A stretch of DNA of 64,000 nt from JBMNIZ01 sp050951405 (lineage in GTDB: Bacteria > Bacillota > DULZ01), in NCBI GenBank assembly GCA_050951405.1, contig JBMNIZ010000015.1:124001-188000 (forward strand), in the 5' to 3' direction. This document shows positions 18,227 to 26,358 of this stretch, piece by piece. The first letter of the stretch is position 1. Every line of letters starts with the position of its first letter. The position numbers and the translations under genes are program-made. Below the pieces are notes generated by a model, which was not told the DNA's origin, ran no database searches, and saw only the letters and a list, made by a program, of their open reading frames with translations.

Positions 18227-19354
18227 TTAAGACACGCCCTCTCTTTCCTTGGGAAGGCTATTTAATTCCAACACATAGCTGCGCAAGTCCTCCGCCGACA
18301 ATCCGGCAATCCCCAGTTTGAATAAATTGTAGCCGCTCTCCAGATAACTTGTACCATGTAACTGTGAGGACAACTTGACACAGAGTTCCAACAGAGGAGT
18401 ATGGATGCCTGCCTGTTGTGCCAACAACATGGTTGGCACAGCCAAATAGGGGATGTCCTCAGTGAGATAGCGGCTTTGAACACTATGCCCGATAATATTT
18501 TTGTAAGGGCTTTCATCGCTATTCACATAAGCGTAAATGCTGTCAGTGTCATTGGCTCCGTAATACATTTTCAGCTGATCTAAGGTAGACATCAGGTTCA
18601 GAGAATAATACTTTCCGAGAGCCAGCCTTTCCTGATCCATCTTGTGCATCTGCTGGGAAATTAAGGGGGTAATACCGTCCAGATAATGCCTAAATTCCTC
18701 CGGACGTTTTTCAATCTCCCCGTAGTTCAAGAGAACCGGTAAGGGATGCAGGATCATGTTGAAATTATCCAGACTGGTTTCCAGCACATTATCTGCCGGC
18801 AGATAAATATTCGCGATGTCATTCATGATATCAACTATGGCCCCGTTTTCGTCGGCAGGCATAGTGGCTAACTTCAGTTTTTTCTTTTGTTTATGAACCA
18901 TGACCGTCTTGTAATTGGTAATACGACAGGCAAAAGGCAAAGAAGCCGTTTCGGAAATAGTGATTTTCCTGCTGATCCCGCTATCTAAAAGCATTTTCTT
19001 TAACAGCAGGCTGCCATAATTGCCCGGTATGATCACCACCCTTTGCCCATCCTTTAAATGGGGGAGGAGTTTGCGAAAGACCGGTTCGTGGGCAAAAGCG
19101 GGCAAAACCACAAGAATAACATCAGCGCCGGCAACTGCAACTTTCATATCATTCGTCAAACAATTTATCCTGCCCCTGCTCTGGATATCCCCTTGGACAA
19201 TAATCTCCTTTTCTTCGCTTAACCTGGTTATTTCTTTCGTAAACTCCAATCCCTCGAAAATGTTTACTGAATAGCCTTTGGCAGCTATCTGACCGGCCAG
19301 GGCCATACCACCATTACCACAGCCAAGGACGGCAAATCGATATAGAGTTCCCAC
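18227..19354 (-). CDS. Octopine/opine dehydrogenase-family NAD(P) enzyme
   Basis: This 375-residue protein has an N-terminal Rossmann domain with FAVLGCGNGGMALAGQIAAKG (glycine-rich NAD(P) loop, about residues 6-26) and a C-terminal helical domain typical of octopine/nopaline dehydrogenases. HPLPVLLNYG near residue 208 contains the His region that is catalytic in the family. Such enzymes reductively couple an amino acid to a 2-oxo acid, or oxidise such N-(carboxyalkyl) amino acids. Its place between the TRAP transporter and moaD/aor suggests it acts on the imported compound or a derivative. The start is a GTG at 19354 with GAGGTGG upstream. Confidence 0.82.
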   Translation of the reverse strand: MGTLYRFAVLGCGNGGMALAGQIAAKGYSVNIFEGLEFTKEITRLSEEKEIIVQGDIQSRGRINCLTNDMKVAVAGADVILVVLPAFAHEPVFRKLLPHLKDGQRVVIIPGNYGSLLLKKMLLDSGISRKITISETASLPFACRITNYKTVMVHKQKKKLKLATMPADENGAIVDIMNDIANIYLPADNVLETSLDNFNMILHPLPVLLNYGEIEKRPEEFRHYLDGITPLISQQMHKMDQERLALGKYYSLNLMSTLDQLKMYYGANDTDSIYAYVNSDESPYKNIIGHSVQSRYLTEDIPYLAVPTMLLAQQAGIHTPLLELCVKLSSQLHGTSYLESGYNLFKLGIAGLSAEDLRSYVLELNSLPKEREGVS

Positions 19355-19516
19355 CGCTGCACCACCTCTGGAACAGATGAATTGTCGCCAAATTAAGAAT
19401 ATACTTTCGTTCCCTTTTTTTCATTGTTCTTATTAAACGAAATTCCATAAAATTCTTCATGTTTTTTAGATTGGCAAAACAAATAATATCGAGGCGCAAC
19501 CAGGCAATCCTTTCCA

Positions 19517-20827
19517 CTACATATCCAAAATTAAGCTCGGCAACCACAAGGAAACCCAGGGAACATATGTAGTGATAATTACAGTGGGGATATAGGCAAA
19601 AACAATGATAATTATGGAAGGCACCAGTATTTCTTGGGTCTTCACATTGACAATTCTCGAAGAAAAGTAGAGAAACGGCGCCGTAGGAGGTGTAACATTG
19701 CCCATACCAAGGTTTACACCGAGAATTGCTGCCATTTGGTAAGGGCTAACGTCAAGACCTATGGCTATGGGAACAAGAATAGGCGCACAAAGAAGAGTGC
19801 CGCTAACATCATCCATAATCATCCCGATGATGACGAGGAAAATATTGATTAGCAGCAGAATGACGTATCTATTCTCGGAGATGGAGAGCAAAGCATTAAG
19901 AATGAGGTCAGGTACCCTTTCTTGAACAAGAATGCGGCTTAATACCATAATCACGGCCAGCATTACCATGATCACACCCGTTGTCACAGCCGTGTCCAGA
20001 AATACTCCCTTTAATTCTCTTAGTTTAACGGCACGATAAATGTAGACGCTGACAATAACCGCATAGACACAGGCTACACCGGCCGCTTCCGTGGGGGTCA
20101 TCAGGCCGCCATAGATACCGCCCAATACTAAAATAGGCATGAATAATGCCGGGATGGCCCGGACCGTAGACTGTCTCATATTAACCAACCATTCTTCTTT
20201 AGTCACCTTCTCCGTGACAACAATTTCCTCATTGTTCCGACACAGTACCCAACCGACTATGGCAATCAAAATAGTCAAGATAATGCCGGGGATCACAGTG
20301 GCCAAAAAGCAGGCGAGTACGGAAAGATTTCCCGCCCAGGCGAACAAAATCTGAATAGCGCTGGGAGGAATCAGCATTCCAATCGGGGCAGCACAGCAAA
20401 GAACAGCAGCGCAAACCCCCATGGGATATTTTCTTTCCCTCATTTTAGGCGTCAAGATAGATCCAATACAGGACAGAGTCGCTGCGCCACTCCCGCAAAT
20501 AGATCCAAAAACAGCACAACTAACGGAAGCCACTATGCATAAAGACCCTTTGATGCGGCCGGTAAAATTCTCCACAAAGCCTACCAAAACGCTGCCAATA
20601 CCGCCCTTTTCCATGATGCCTCCCACCAGAATGAACAGCGGTATGGCCAGGAGAACCACACTGACTAAATTTCCATACATCGTAGTAAAAATAGGAGTTG
20701 CGCTCAAGCCTTTTAAAAAAGCAAAGTAAATAACTGTAGCACCAAATGCAAATACAACTGGAACCCCCAAAATAATCAAAAGGACTAATATGGCAAATCC
20801 GATTAGTACCTCCATCCGCTGGGTCAA
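19517..20827 (-). CDS. TRAP transporter large permease DctM
   Basis: This 436-residue, roughly 12-helix protein is the transport subunit of a tripartite ATP-independent periplasmic transporter. Signatures include ETERMS-free GIPLFILVGG-type text (AIPLFILVGGIMEKGGIG near residue 60), SGSGAATLSCIGSI near 110, PPSAIQILFAWAGN near 150, TPTEAAG near 240 and MGNVTPPTAPFLYF near 370. Its start overlaps the dctQ stop by 4 bp. TRAP systems use an ion gradient to take up organic acids, amino acids or zwitterions. Confidence 0.94.
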   Translation of the reverse strand: MTQRMEVLIGFAILVLLIILGVPVVFAFGATVIYFAFLKGLSATPIFTTMYGNLVSVVLLAIPLFILVGGIMEKGGIGSVLVGFVENFTGRIKGSLCIVASVSCAVFGSICGSGAATLSCIGSILTPKMRERKYPMGVCAAVLCCAAPIGMLIPPSAIQILFAWAGNLSVLACFLATVIPGIILTILIAIVGWVLCRNNEEIVVTEKVTKEEWLVNMRQSTVRAIPALFMPILVLGGIYGGLMTPTEAAGVACVYAVIVSVYIYRAVKLRELKGVFLDTAVTTGVIMVMLAVIMVLSRILVQERVPDLILNALLSISENRYVILLLINIFLVIIGMIMDDVSGTLLCAPILVPIAIGLDVSPYQMAAILGVNLGMGNVTPPTAPFLYFSSRIVNVKTQEILVPSIIIIVFAYIPTVIITTYVPWVSLWLPSLILDM

Positions 20828-21345
20828 TCCCCCTTTTGATTATCAGTCTCTTTGCGCTGAAGGACTCGAATAAAATGGTAAATAGAGTAAAAGCCCATCA
20901 AAACAAAGCCGATAAACATGGTAACTTTAGAAATAATTAACGGTATTTTGAGACCCGTGGACTTTCCGCCCAGTTTATAGGACCATATGGTATATTTATA
21001 GCCCCAAACAACAAAAACGCAAATAACTGCAATGCTGATGAGCAAGGCGATGGCATTAATTACCTTGCGCTTTCTATGATCGGTCACAAAGGTATCTAAT
21101 AAATCAGCGGTAATATGGGTATTGGTATAACTGCCCACAATACCCCCCACCCAATAAAGCCACATGGCAAGAACGGCCAAAATTTCTTCCTCACCAATAA
21201 AATTAATATGGAGGATATAGCGCATGATTACTCCGATGGTAACAATCGTGGCCACCAGAATACTGGTAATGATCAAGATGGCGTTTTCCAGAGATAAAAG
21301 AGCCTTCCACCATCTTTTTTGTTCCAAGGAGGTAATCTGCCACAT
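20824..21345 (-). CDS. TRAP transporter small permease DctQ
   Basis: This 173-residue protein has four hydrophobic helices. NFIGEEEILAVLAMWLYWVGG near residue 50 (described in parts: FIGEEEIL, then WLYWVGG) is the conserved DctQ block, and KSTGLKIPLIISK precedes the last helix. I chose the ATG at 21345 because GGAGGGGGTG lies just upstream; the longer frame to 21453 runs through the intercistronic hairpin. It pairs with the overlapping DctM. Confidence 0.92.
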   Translation of the reverse strand: MWQITSLEQKRWWKALLSLENAILIITSILVATIVTIGVIMRYILHINFIGEEEILAVLAMWLYWVGGIVGSYTNTHITADLLDTFVTDHRKRKVINAIALLISIAVICVFVVWGYKYTIWSYKLGGKSTGLKIPLIISKVTMFIGFVLMGFYSIYHFIRVLQRKETDNQKGD

Positions 21346-21402
21346 GATCTCACCCCCTCCAGCAGAGTATTGAATGGTCCGGAGAAAAAAAGCAGGCACA
21401 AT

Positions 21403-21440
21403 TTGTCCGCAAAGCAGCTTTTCTGCTGCTTTGCGGACAA
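21403..21440. repeat. Strong intercistronic hairpin between dctP and dctQ
   Basis: Perfect 16-bp inverted repeat TTGTCCGCAAAGCAGC/GCTGCTTTGCGGACAA with a 6-nt loop, and no T run on the transcribed strand. It lies 22 bp after the dctP stop. Such hairpins usually shield the upstream mRNA from 3' decay and let dctP exceed dctQM. The second TRAP operon has a related hairpin at the same place. Confidence 0.75.
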
Positions 21441-21462
21441 TTGCAACCCGCAATGATAATTG

Positions 21463-22506
21463 TTATTTACCGAGAAGCAGGTTATACAACTCCTCGCCAA
21501 GAGCATCCTTGTACTTGGGCCACACTGTTTCTTCGAAATGCTTTTTCATGTTATCCAGTTCTTCATCTGTAGGAATGTAGATTTCTATGCCCATGGCGGC
21601 CATATCTTCCATCGCTTGATCATCCAGCTGCTCACGAGCTGTGGCTACAGCCAGAGCTTCCTCCTGGAAGACCTGGGTCATGATCTGCTGATATTCTTGC
21701 GGCAGGCTGTTCCAGGTATCTGCATTAATGATTACCCCGATCAGTTCCATAAAGTAGCGGGCATCGACGAAATAATTGATCACATCGCGGAAGTTCAGGT
21801 AGTTCACATATGCGGAACCTCCAACCCAACCGTCGCAAACACCGGTCTGCAGTGCGGGATAAAGATCCGCATAAGGAATGGTAGTTGTATTGTAGCCCAT
21901 AGCTTGCGCTGCCCAGACATAGGAGTCAATGGCAGCAGCTCTGATCAAAAGACTTTTATGGCTGGGGTCTGTATAATCCATGGGATTCTGAATAGGCTTT
22001 ACGGAGCCAACACCCATATAGCCGTCAAAATAAAGAGCCAAAACGTGCACACCTTTTTCTGCCTGAATCTTGAGCAGCTGATCAAAAAATACCGACCCGG
22101 GGAAGAAAACTTCTTTTGCTTCTTCGTAGGTGGTGGTCAGATAAGGAATAGTAAGCATTTCCACGCGGGTATCGTGGGTAGAGGGAATGGTGATGCATGC
22201 CATATCAATACTGCCGGCTATCACTTCATCATATACTTGGGTGTAATCGCCCAATTGGTTGGACGGATAAATATCGAGATTGACATGGCCATCCGTTTTT
22301 TCTTTGATAGCTTCCGCCGCCCGCACCAGAGACTGCACGTCGTTATGCTCATAGGACTCCTGAGCAGCAATTCTTAAATTATAGACTTTTCCGGTTTCTG
22401 CTGCGGGTTCCTCATCTTGTGTTTGAGTTCCGGATTCACCACCGCATCCTGCAAGAACAAATACCGACAGCATAGCAATAAGAAACAGCACCAATAATTT
22501 TCTCAC
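21463..22506 (-). CDS. TRAP transporter solute-binding lipoprotein DctP
   Basis: This 347-residue extracytoplasmic receptor has a lipoprotein signal (MRKLLVLFLIAMLSVFVLAGC; lipobox LAGC, Cys21) followed by a short low-complexity linker. Typical DctP features are YPSNQLGDYTQVYDEVIAGSIDMA near residue 85, given here in two parts (YPSNQLGDY and GSIDMA), and TTIPYADLYPALQTGVCDGW near 210, where the family Arg/aromatic ligands sit. It starts at a GTG with GGGAGG upstream. It is clearly paralogous to the DctP of the second TRAP operon, so the two systems may carry related substrates. Confidence 0.94.
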   Translation of the reverse strand: MRKLLVLFLIAMLSVFVLAGCGGESGTQTQDEEPAAETGKVYNLRIAAQESYEHNDVQSLVRAAEAIKEKTDGHVNLDIYPSNQLGDYTQVYDEVIAGSIDMACITIPSTHDTRVEMLTIPYLTTTYEEAKEVFFPGSVFFDQLLKIQAEKGVHVLALYFDGYMGVGSVKPIQNPMDYTDPSHKSLLIRAAAIDSYVWAAQAMGYNTTTIPYADLYPALQTGVCDGWVGGSAYVNYLNFRDVINYFVDARYFMELIGVIINADTWNSLPQEYQQIMTQVFQEEALAVATAREQLDDQAMEDMAAMGIEIYIPTDEELDNMKKHFEETVWPKYKDALGEELYNLLLGK

Positions 22507-22724
22507 CTGAAGGCCCTCCCTTTTTTCATTCTATGAGACAAGCAATGTTTTCAGTAACCGAAACTTTCTGGAAACTTACGCAAAACTTGCTCTTCCACCC
22601 CCCTTGCTTATGGGATATATTTTTTAAACCATGACAATAAGACTTATAAAACCATCCAGATACTAGCGCTTTTAAAAAAAACTCAGACAGCGGCCGGACT
22701 GCCGATCAGCTTCCCCGCCTCCAT

Positions 22725-23738
22725 CTAATTGGCCCTAATCGGCCGGCACATCCCATATGTTAACTGCACTTTCTGCAAATCGGCCACACCTGCTTCGATA
22801 ACCTTTTGATAGCAAATTGCCGCTATCGCCACATCCAAACATCCCATACCAATCAGGCTGGCGACAATTCGCTCCTCCTCGGATTCCCTGCCGGCAACTT
22901 TGCCGCTGATCACATCTCCGATTTCTCCAACGATACTTTCTTTAGTCAGCCTGCCATCTTGGAAGTATTTGAGAAACTCTCCCCGGTGCAAATTCTGGTC
23001 AAGATGGTCAACATACAGTTTTGATTGAAATACCAGTGTTTCATCAAGTTCTTGATAAGAACCTTTGGCAGATACAAAGGCGCCGGGCTTAACCCATTTT
23101 TCTTTGACCAACGCTCCATCGGCGTCTGTGACGGTCACCAGCACATCCGCATCTCGGCAGGCGGCTTCTATCGAATTGTTGATAGATATGGGAACCGCAC
23201 TATTTTCCCCAATGATCCTGGCAAAATTTTCACAGGCGGCCATATTGATATCGAAGATTTTTATTTCTTCCAGTGGAAATAATTCAAGCATACATTTGGC
23301 AGTGGAAATGCCCTGCGCTCCCGCCCCAATGATTGCAACTACTTTCGGGTTTTCTGCCAAATATTTGGCAGAAACAGCGGTCTGAGCGCCTGTCCGAATA
23401 TCAGACAGCCAGTTAGCTTCAACCAAGGCCTTAAGGACACCTGTTTGGGAATCGTTCAGCAACACGTAAGCCATAATATAGGGCAAACCCCGCTCCCTAT
23501 TCTTCGAAAACCCTCCTGCCCACTTAATGCCCAAGCTATCAAGGGGCTTAATATATGAAGGCATGGCATTAATCCAACTTGGTATGCCAAAAATAGCCAT
23601 ATCCGTTGTTATTTTGGCCGGCATCACCACCTCTTTATTGCTATACCAAAGGTATGTCTTTTCGACGATTTCCAATATGTCTTTAATTGACAGATTTTTT
23701 TTAATATGCTCCTCGGTTATGATCAAAGTTTCAGACAT
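22725..23738 (-). CDS. Ornithine cyclodeaminase/mu-crystallin family protein
   Basis: This 337-residue NAD(P)-binding protein has the family Rossmann motif VVAIIGAGAQGISTAKCML near residue 135 and the N-terminal catalytic-domain text MPAKITTDM near residue 40 and IKWAGGFSKN near residue 70. Relatives deaminate ornithine to proline, reduce cyclic imines, or make opine-like amino acids. It leads the operon that continues with TRAP, opine dehydrogenase, MoaD, AOR and ADH genes, 219 bp before dctP. The ATG has GGAAGGTGG upstream. With D-proline reductase-like genes nearby, a role in amino acid or imine interconversion is attractive but unproven. Confidence 0.85.
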   Translation of the reverse strand: MSETLIITEEHIKKNLSIKDILEIVEKTYLWYSNKEVVMPAKITTDMAIFGIPSWINAMPSYIKPLDSLGIKWAGGFSKNRERGLPYIMAYVLLNDSQTGVLKALVEANWLSDIRTGAQTAVSAKYLAENPKVVAIIGAGAQGISTAKCMLELFPLEEIKIFDINMAACENFARIIGENSAVPISINNSIEAACRDADVLVTVTDADGALVKEKWVKPGAFVSAKGSYQELDETLVFQSKLYVDHLDQNLHRGEFLKYFQDGRLTKESIVGEIGDVISGKVAGRESEEERIVASLIGMGCLDVAIAAICYQKVIEAGVADLQKVQLTYGMCRPIRAN

Positions 23739-24026
23739 TTAATCCACCTTCCGGCACGTTATTTTGTTTTGGGCACTTCGGTATTTGGATCAAGCGACAG
23801 TTCAGTTGGAAGCCGCCGAAGGGACTGGTTTTAAGAATTATACCCCCTTTCCCCAAAGCTCCCTTTCTGGGCCTTTCGGGTCCACTGCAGGATGGCCCGG
23901 ACTCTACTGTACAGCCTGGCAAAAGCTGTCGCAAGCAAGACCGGCCACGATAATGCCTTACTTTTTCAATTTTAATACTAAGATGATTTCTTCAAGGATG
24001 GCTAACCCGCAATGTAATAGAAAGAA
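23739..24026 (-). other. Long leader between sigma-54 promoter and cyclodeaminase gene
   Basis: This 288-bp stretch would be the 5' untranslated region of the operon if the sigma-54 promoter at 24027-24041 is used. I find no convincing gene, riboswitch or terminator in it. Confidence 0.4.
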
Positions 24027-24041
24027 GCAAATATCATGCCA
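24027..24041 (-). promoter_or_regulatory. Sigma-54 promoter for the cyclodeaminase-TRAP-AOR operon
   Basis: On the minus strand the sequence TGGCATGATATTTGCT matches the sigma-54 consensus TGGCAC-N5-TTGCW, with the exact GG-N10-GC spacing. It is nearly identical to the promoter at 31360-31375. The long palindrome at 24143-24189 lies about 100 bp upstream, a normal enhancer distance, and a sigma-54 activator gene is 700 bp away. Confidence 0.78.
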
Positions 24042-24142
24042 TTTAGATTATTCGGAAACCTCTTTCCGGCTTAAAACCGACAAAAGGCCTTGATGATAGC
24101 TTTTTCAACATCTTCGCAAATATCAAAAAAAGCTCCGCCGAC

Positions 24143-24189
24143 AAAAATCCCTCTAAAATATAGAAAATATATCTAAATTTTAGAGGGAT
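24143..24189. repeat. Long palindrome A, putative sigma-54 activator site
   Basis: Inverted arms AATCCCTCTAAAAT and ATTTTAGAGGGAT flank an AT-rich centre. The element is nearly the same as palindrome B at 31499-31546. It covers the stop codon of grdX, and on the minus strand is followed by TTTTTG, so it could also terminate the reductase cluster. Its constant distance upstream of both sigma-54 promoters favours an activator-binding role. Confidence 0.72.
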
Positions 24190-24559
24190 GCAGCATGGCG
24201 ATCATATCTTTTACAAAGTCAAAATCAATCAGTTGAAAGTCGGTCAAACTAGCTTCATCCCAGCAGAGCCTGGGATCCAACTGGATTAAAGATCTGGCAT
24301 AAGCAATTGCTAAGTTAATGATCTGAAGACTTTCATCATCAACTTGCCCAGGACCGCTTTCCAAAATAATGCTCTTATACGGCATTACCTGCGGACTAAT
24401 GCTACCGGTCAAGGGGTGGGTAACTAATTTGTAACCTTTCAAAATCTTATCTTTGGCCTTTTCCAACACATCCAGAAAACCTCCGTTGATCACCTGAACT
24501 TGGGGCAGCTTTTTATTGATAATTATTGGATTATTGCTTACGCATATAATCTTCATCAT
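24173..24559 (-). CDS. grdX: GrdX family protein
   Basis: This 128-residue protein is of the GrdX family, found in most glycine, sarcosine and betaine reductase operons but of unknown function. Shared features with the second copy at 44372 are the N-terminal SNNPIIINK, GYKLVTHPLTGSISP near residue 42, and MPYKSIIL near residue 60. It begins 15 bp after the sigma-54 regulator's distal stop codon, with GAGG at the start, so it is the last gene of the cluster. Here it is at the end of the operon, while in the classical operon it is first. Confidence 0.9.
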   Translation of the reverse strand: MMKIICVSNNPIIINKKLPQVQVINGGFLDVLEKAKDKILKGYKLVTHPLTGSISPQVMPYKSIILESGPGQVDDESLQIINLAIAYARSLIQLDPRLCWDEASLTDFQLIDFDFVKDMIAMLHPSKI

Positions 24560-24574
24560 CCATCATCCTCGAAG

Positions 24575-26137
24575 CTAATCCAGCTGATATTTTTGTATTT
24601 TATTATAGAGGGTGGCTATGGAAATACCCAATTCTTCAGCAATCTGCTTTTTCGCCTGGTAGGAAGTGCCGATCTGATCCAAGGCTCTCTTTATAATCGT
24701 TTTTTCTGCCTCCGCCAGAGGCATAATAGCGTTTCAAGTACCGGCTGCATCGGCGCTGGAATTCAAGGTTAGAAAATCCAGATCAGCGGCTTCGATGGTA
24801 AGCTTTCCTCTGGAACTGAGGACCGCTCTTTCCAAAACATTTTCCAACTCCCGTACATTTCCCGGCCAAGAATAGCTATAAACAAGCCTCTTGGCAGCGG
24901 GACTTAGGTGCATTCTCTTCCTTCCCAACTTGCGGCAAATTTTCCCCAAAAGGTGTTCGGTCAGCTCTTCAAGATCCGCCTTGCGTTCCCGCAGAGGAGG
25001 AATGGTAATATTCCAAACATTTAATCTGTAGTAAAGATCCTCCCTAAAACTGCCTTCGCCGACCATTTTTCGCAGATCTCTGTTCGTGGCAACAATAATG
25101 CGCACATCAAGAGGAATCTTTGTTTCCCCGCCTACCCTCTGGATGGCTTTTTCCTGAATGGCTCTGAGGATTTTCGCCTGCAGGGCCAAATCCATGTCCC
25201 CAATTTCATCTAAAAAAAGAGTCCCGCCATTGGCCAATTCAAATTTTCCGAACTTTCTCTTATACGCTCCTGTAAAAGAGCCCTTTTCATGGCCAAAAAA
25301 TTCGCTTTCCAACAGATTGGGGGGAACGGCGGAACAATTGATGCTCACAAACGGTTTTTTCGATCTGGCGCTTGCCTTGTGAATGGCATGGGCAATCATT
25401 TCTTTCCCGGTGCCCGTTTCCCCTTGGATCATAACAGTAGTATCCGTTTGGGAGGCAATTTTAGCCATTTCTATGACATTTTGCATGGCTACACTGGATC
25501 CGATTATATCGTCAAAACTGTAGACAGCTTTAACGAAATGATCCAGTTTTTCTGAAAGGTTTTGGACCATTATTTCGCTTTTTTCCAGCTGTTTACTTAA
25601 TTTTACTATATCCTGGATGTCCTTGGTAATCGCTACCACGCCTATCTGCTTGCCGAAAACATAAAGGGGAGTAGCCTTGGAAACCAGCTCGACTTGAGTG
25701 CCTGTGGGAAAATTCCTTAAATTGCTCACCGGCTTGCCGGTTTTCAGCACCGTGGCCAGGCCGCCATCCGGGGACACTTGGAAAACACTTTTTCCGATTC
25801 TGTCCTCCTTTTTGAGGCCTGTTATTTCTAAAAAAGCATTATTAACATAGCGGATAATGCCTTCATTGTCAGCAACTTGAATCCCTTCTTGCAAAGCTTC
25901 CAATATCTCCAACAGCACTTCCCTGCTCAGCAGGAAATCCAACAATACGGAAGCATTTTGCTCTTTGTTATCCTGAAGCAAATCCTGACAGTATTCTTCC
26001 AAGTCCTCCAAACTAAGAAAAGGCCTCCCATTAGTTCCGGGCTGCTGGGATTGTAATGAGGAAAAGGCATTAAACGATAAGCAAGATGAAGAATTATCTG
26101 CCTTATTCGCCTGGACCTTAACGCTGCCCATATCCAT
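24575..26137 (-). CDS. Sigma-54 activator (PAS-AAA-Fis) with in-frame UGA, possible selenoprotein
   Basis: The 467 codons to the UGA at 24734-24736 encode a PAS domain (about residues 75-190, LQEGIQVADNEGIIRYVNNAF region) and an AAA+ domain (about 205-440). The latter has Walker A GETGTGKE, the sigma-54 loop GSFTGA (usually GAFTGA), Walker B GGTLFLDEIGDMD and the arginine-finger region. The frame stops at UGA, yet the same frame continues for 52 codons into an intact Fis-type helix-turn-helix (EAEKTIIKRALDQIG, then IAEELGISIATLYNKIQKY) ending at TAG 24575. A hairpin UGCCUC-UGGCG-GAGGCA starts 10 nt after the UGA, as in bacterial SECIS elements. The full product would be 520 residues with Sec468. 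A nonsense mutation or a separate 48-codon HTH gene are the alternatives. Confidence 0.75.
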
Positions 26138-26358
26138 CCCTCACCTTAAACAAAACTCCCTGCTGGGTTATTTCTACGGACAAGGGCAGAAGTCCTGCCT
26201 GAATGGAGCATGTGCTGCTTGGAACTATTAGAAAATTCGTCAGGGAGGAATCAGAGCTCAGCCCGACCATCAAGGAGGCGAACAAAGCAGATGATCATGA
26301 ACACTATTTGTCATTTGGAATAACGGCTAAATGAACAAAACATTTGTACCCTTTGGAA
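26138..26358 (-). other. Spacer between PrdAB-like gene and sigma-54 activator
   Basis: This 221-bp stretch holds no convincing gene. A GGTGAGGG ribosome site for the activator lies at its end. I see no clear promoter, so the activator may be read from the upstream reductase genes. Confidence 0.4.

Noticed and set aside
24143..24189. Simple rho-independent terminator only
   Set aside because: The minus strand does have a T run after the stem, but the near-identical copy at 31499 lies upstream of divergent genes where a terminator has no use.
24575..24724. Fis-type HTH as a separate 48-codon gene starting at the ATG after the UGA
   Set aside because: The ATG lies in the proposed hairpin, has no ribosome site, and the HTH is in the same frame as the activator. 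Read-through or a nonsense mutation explains it better, though a separate gene is not excluded.
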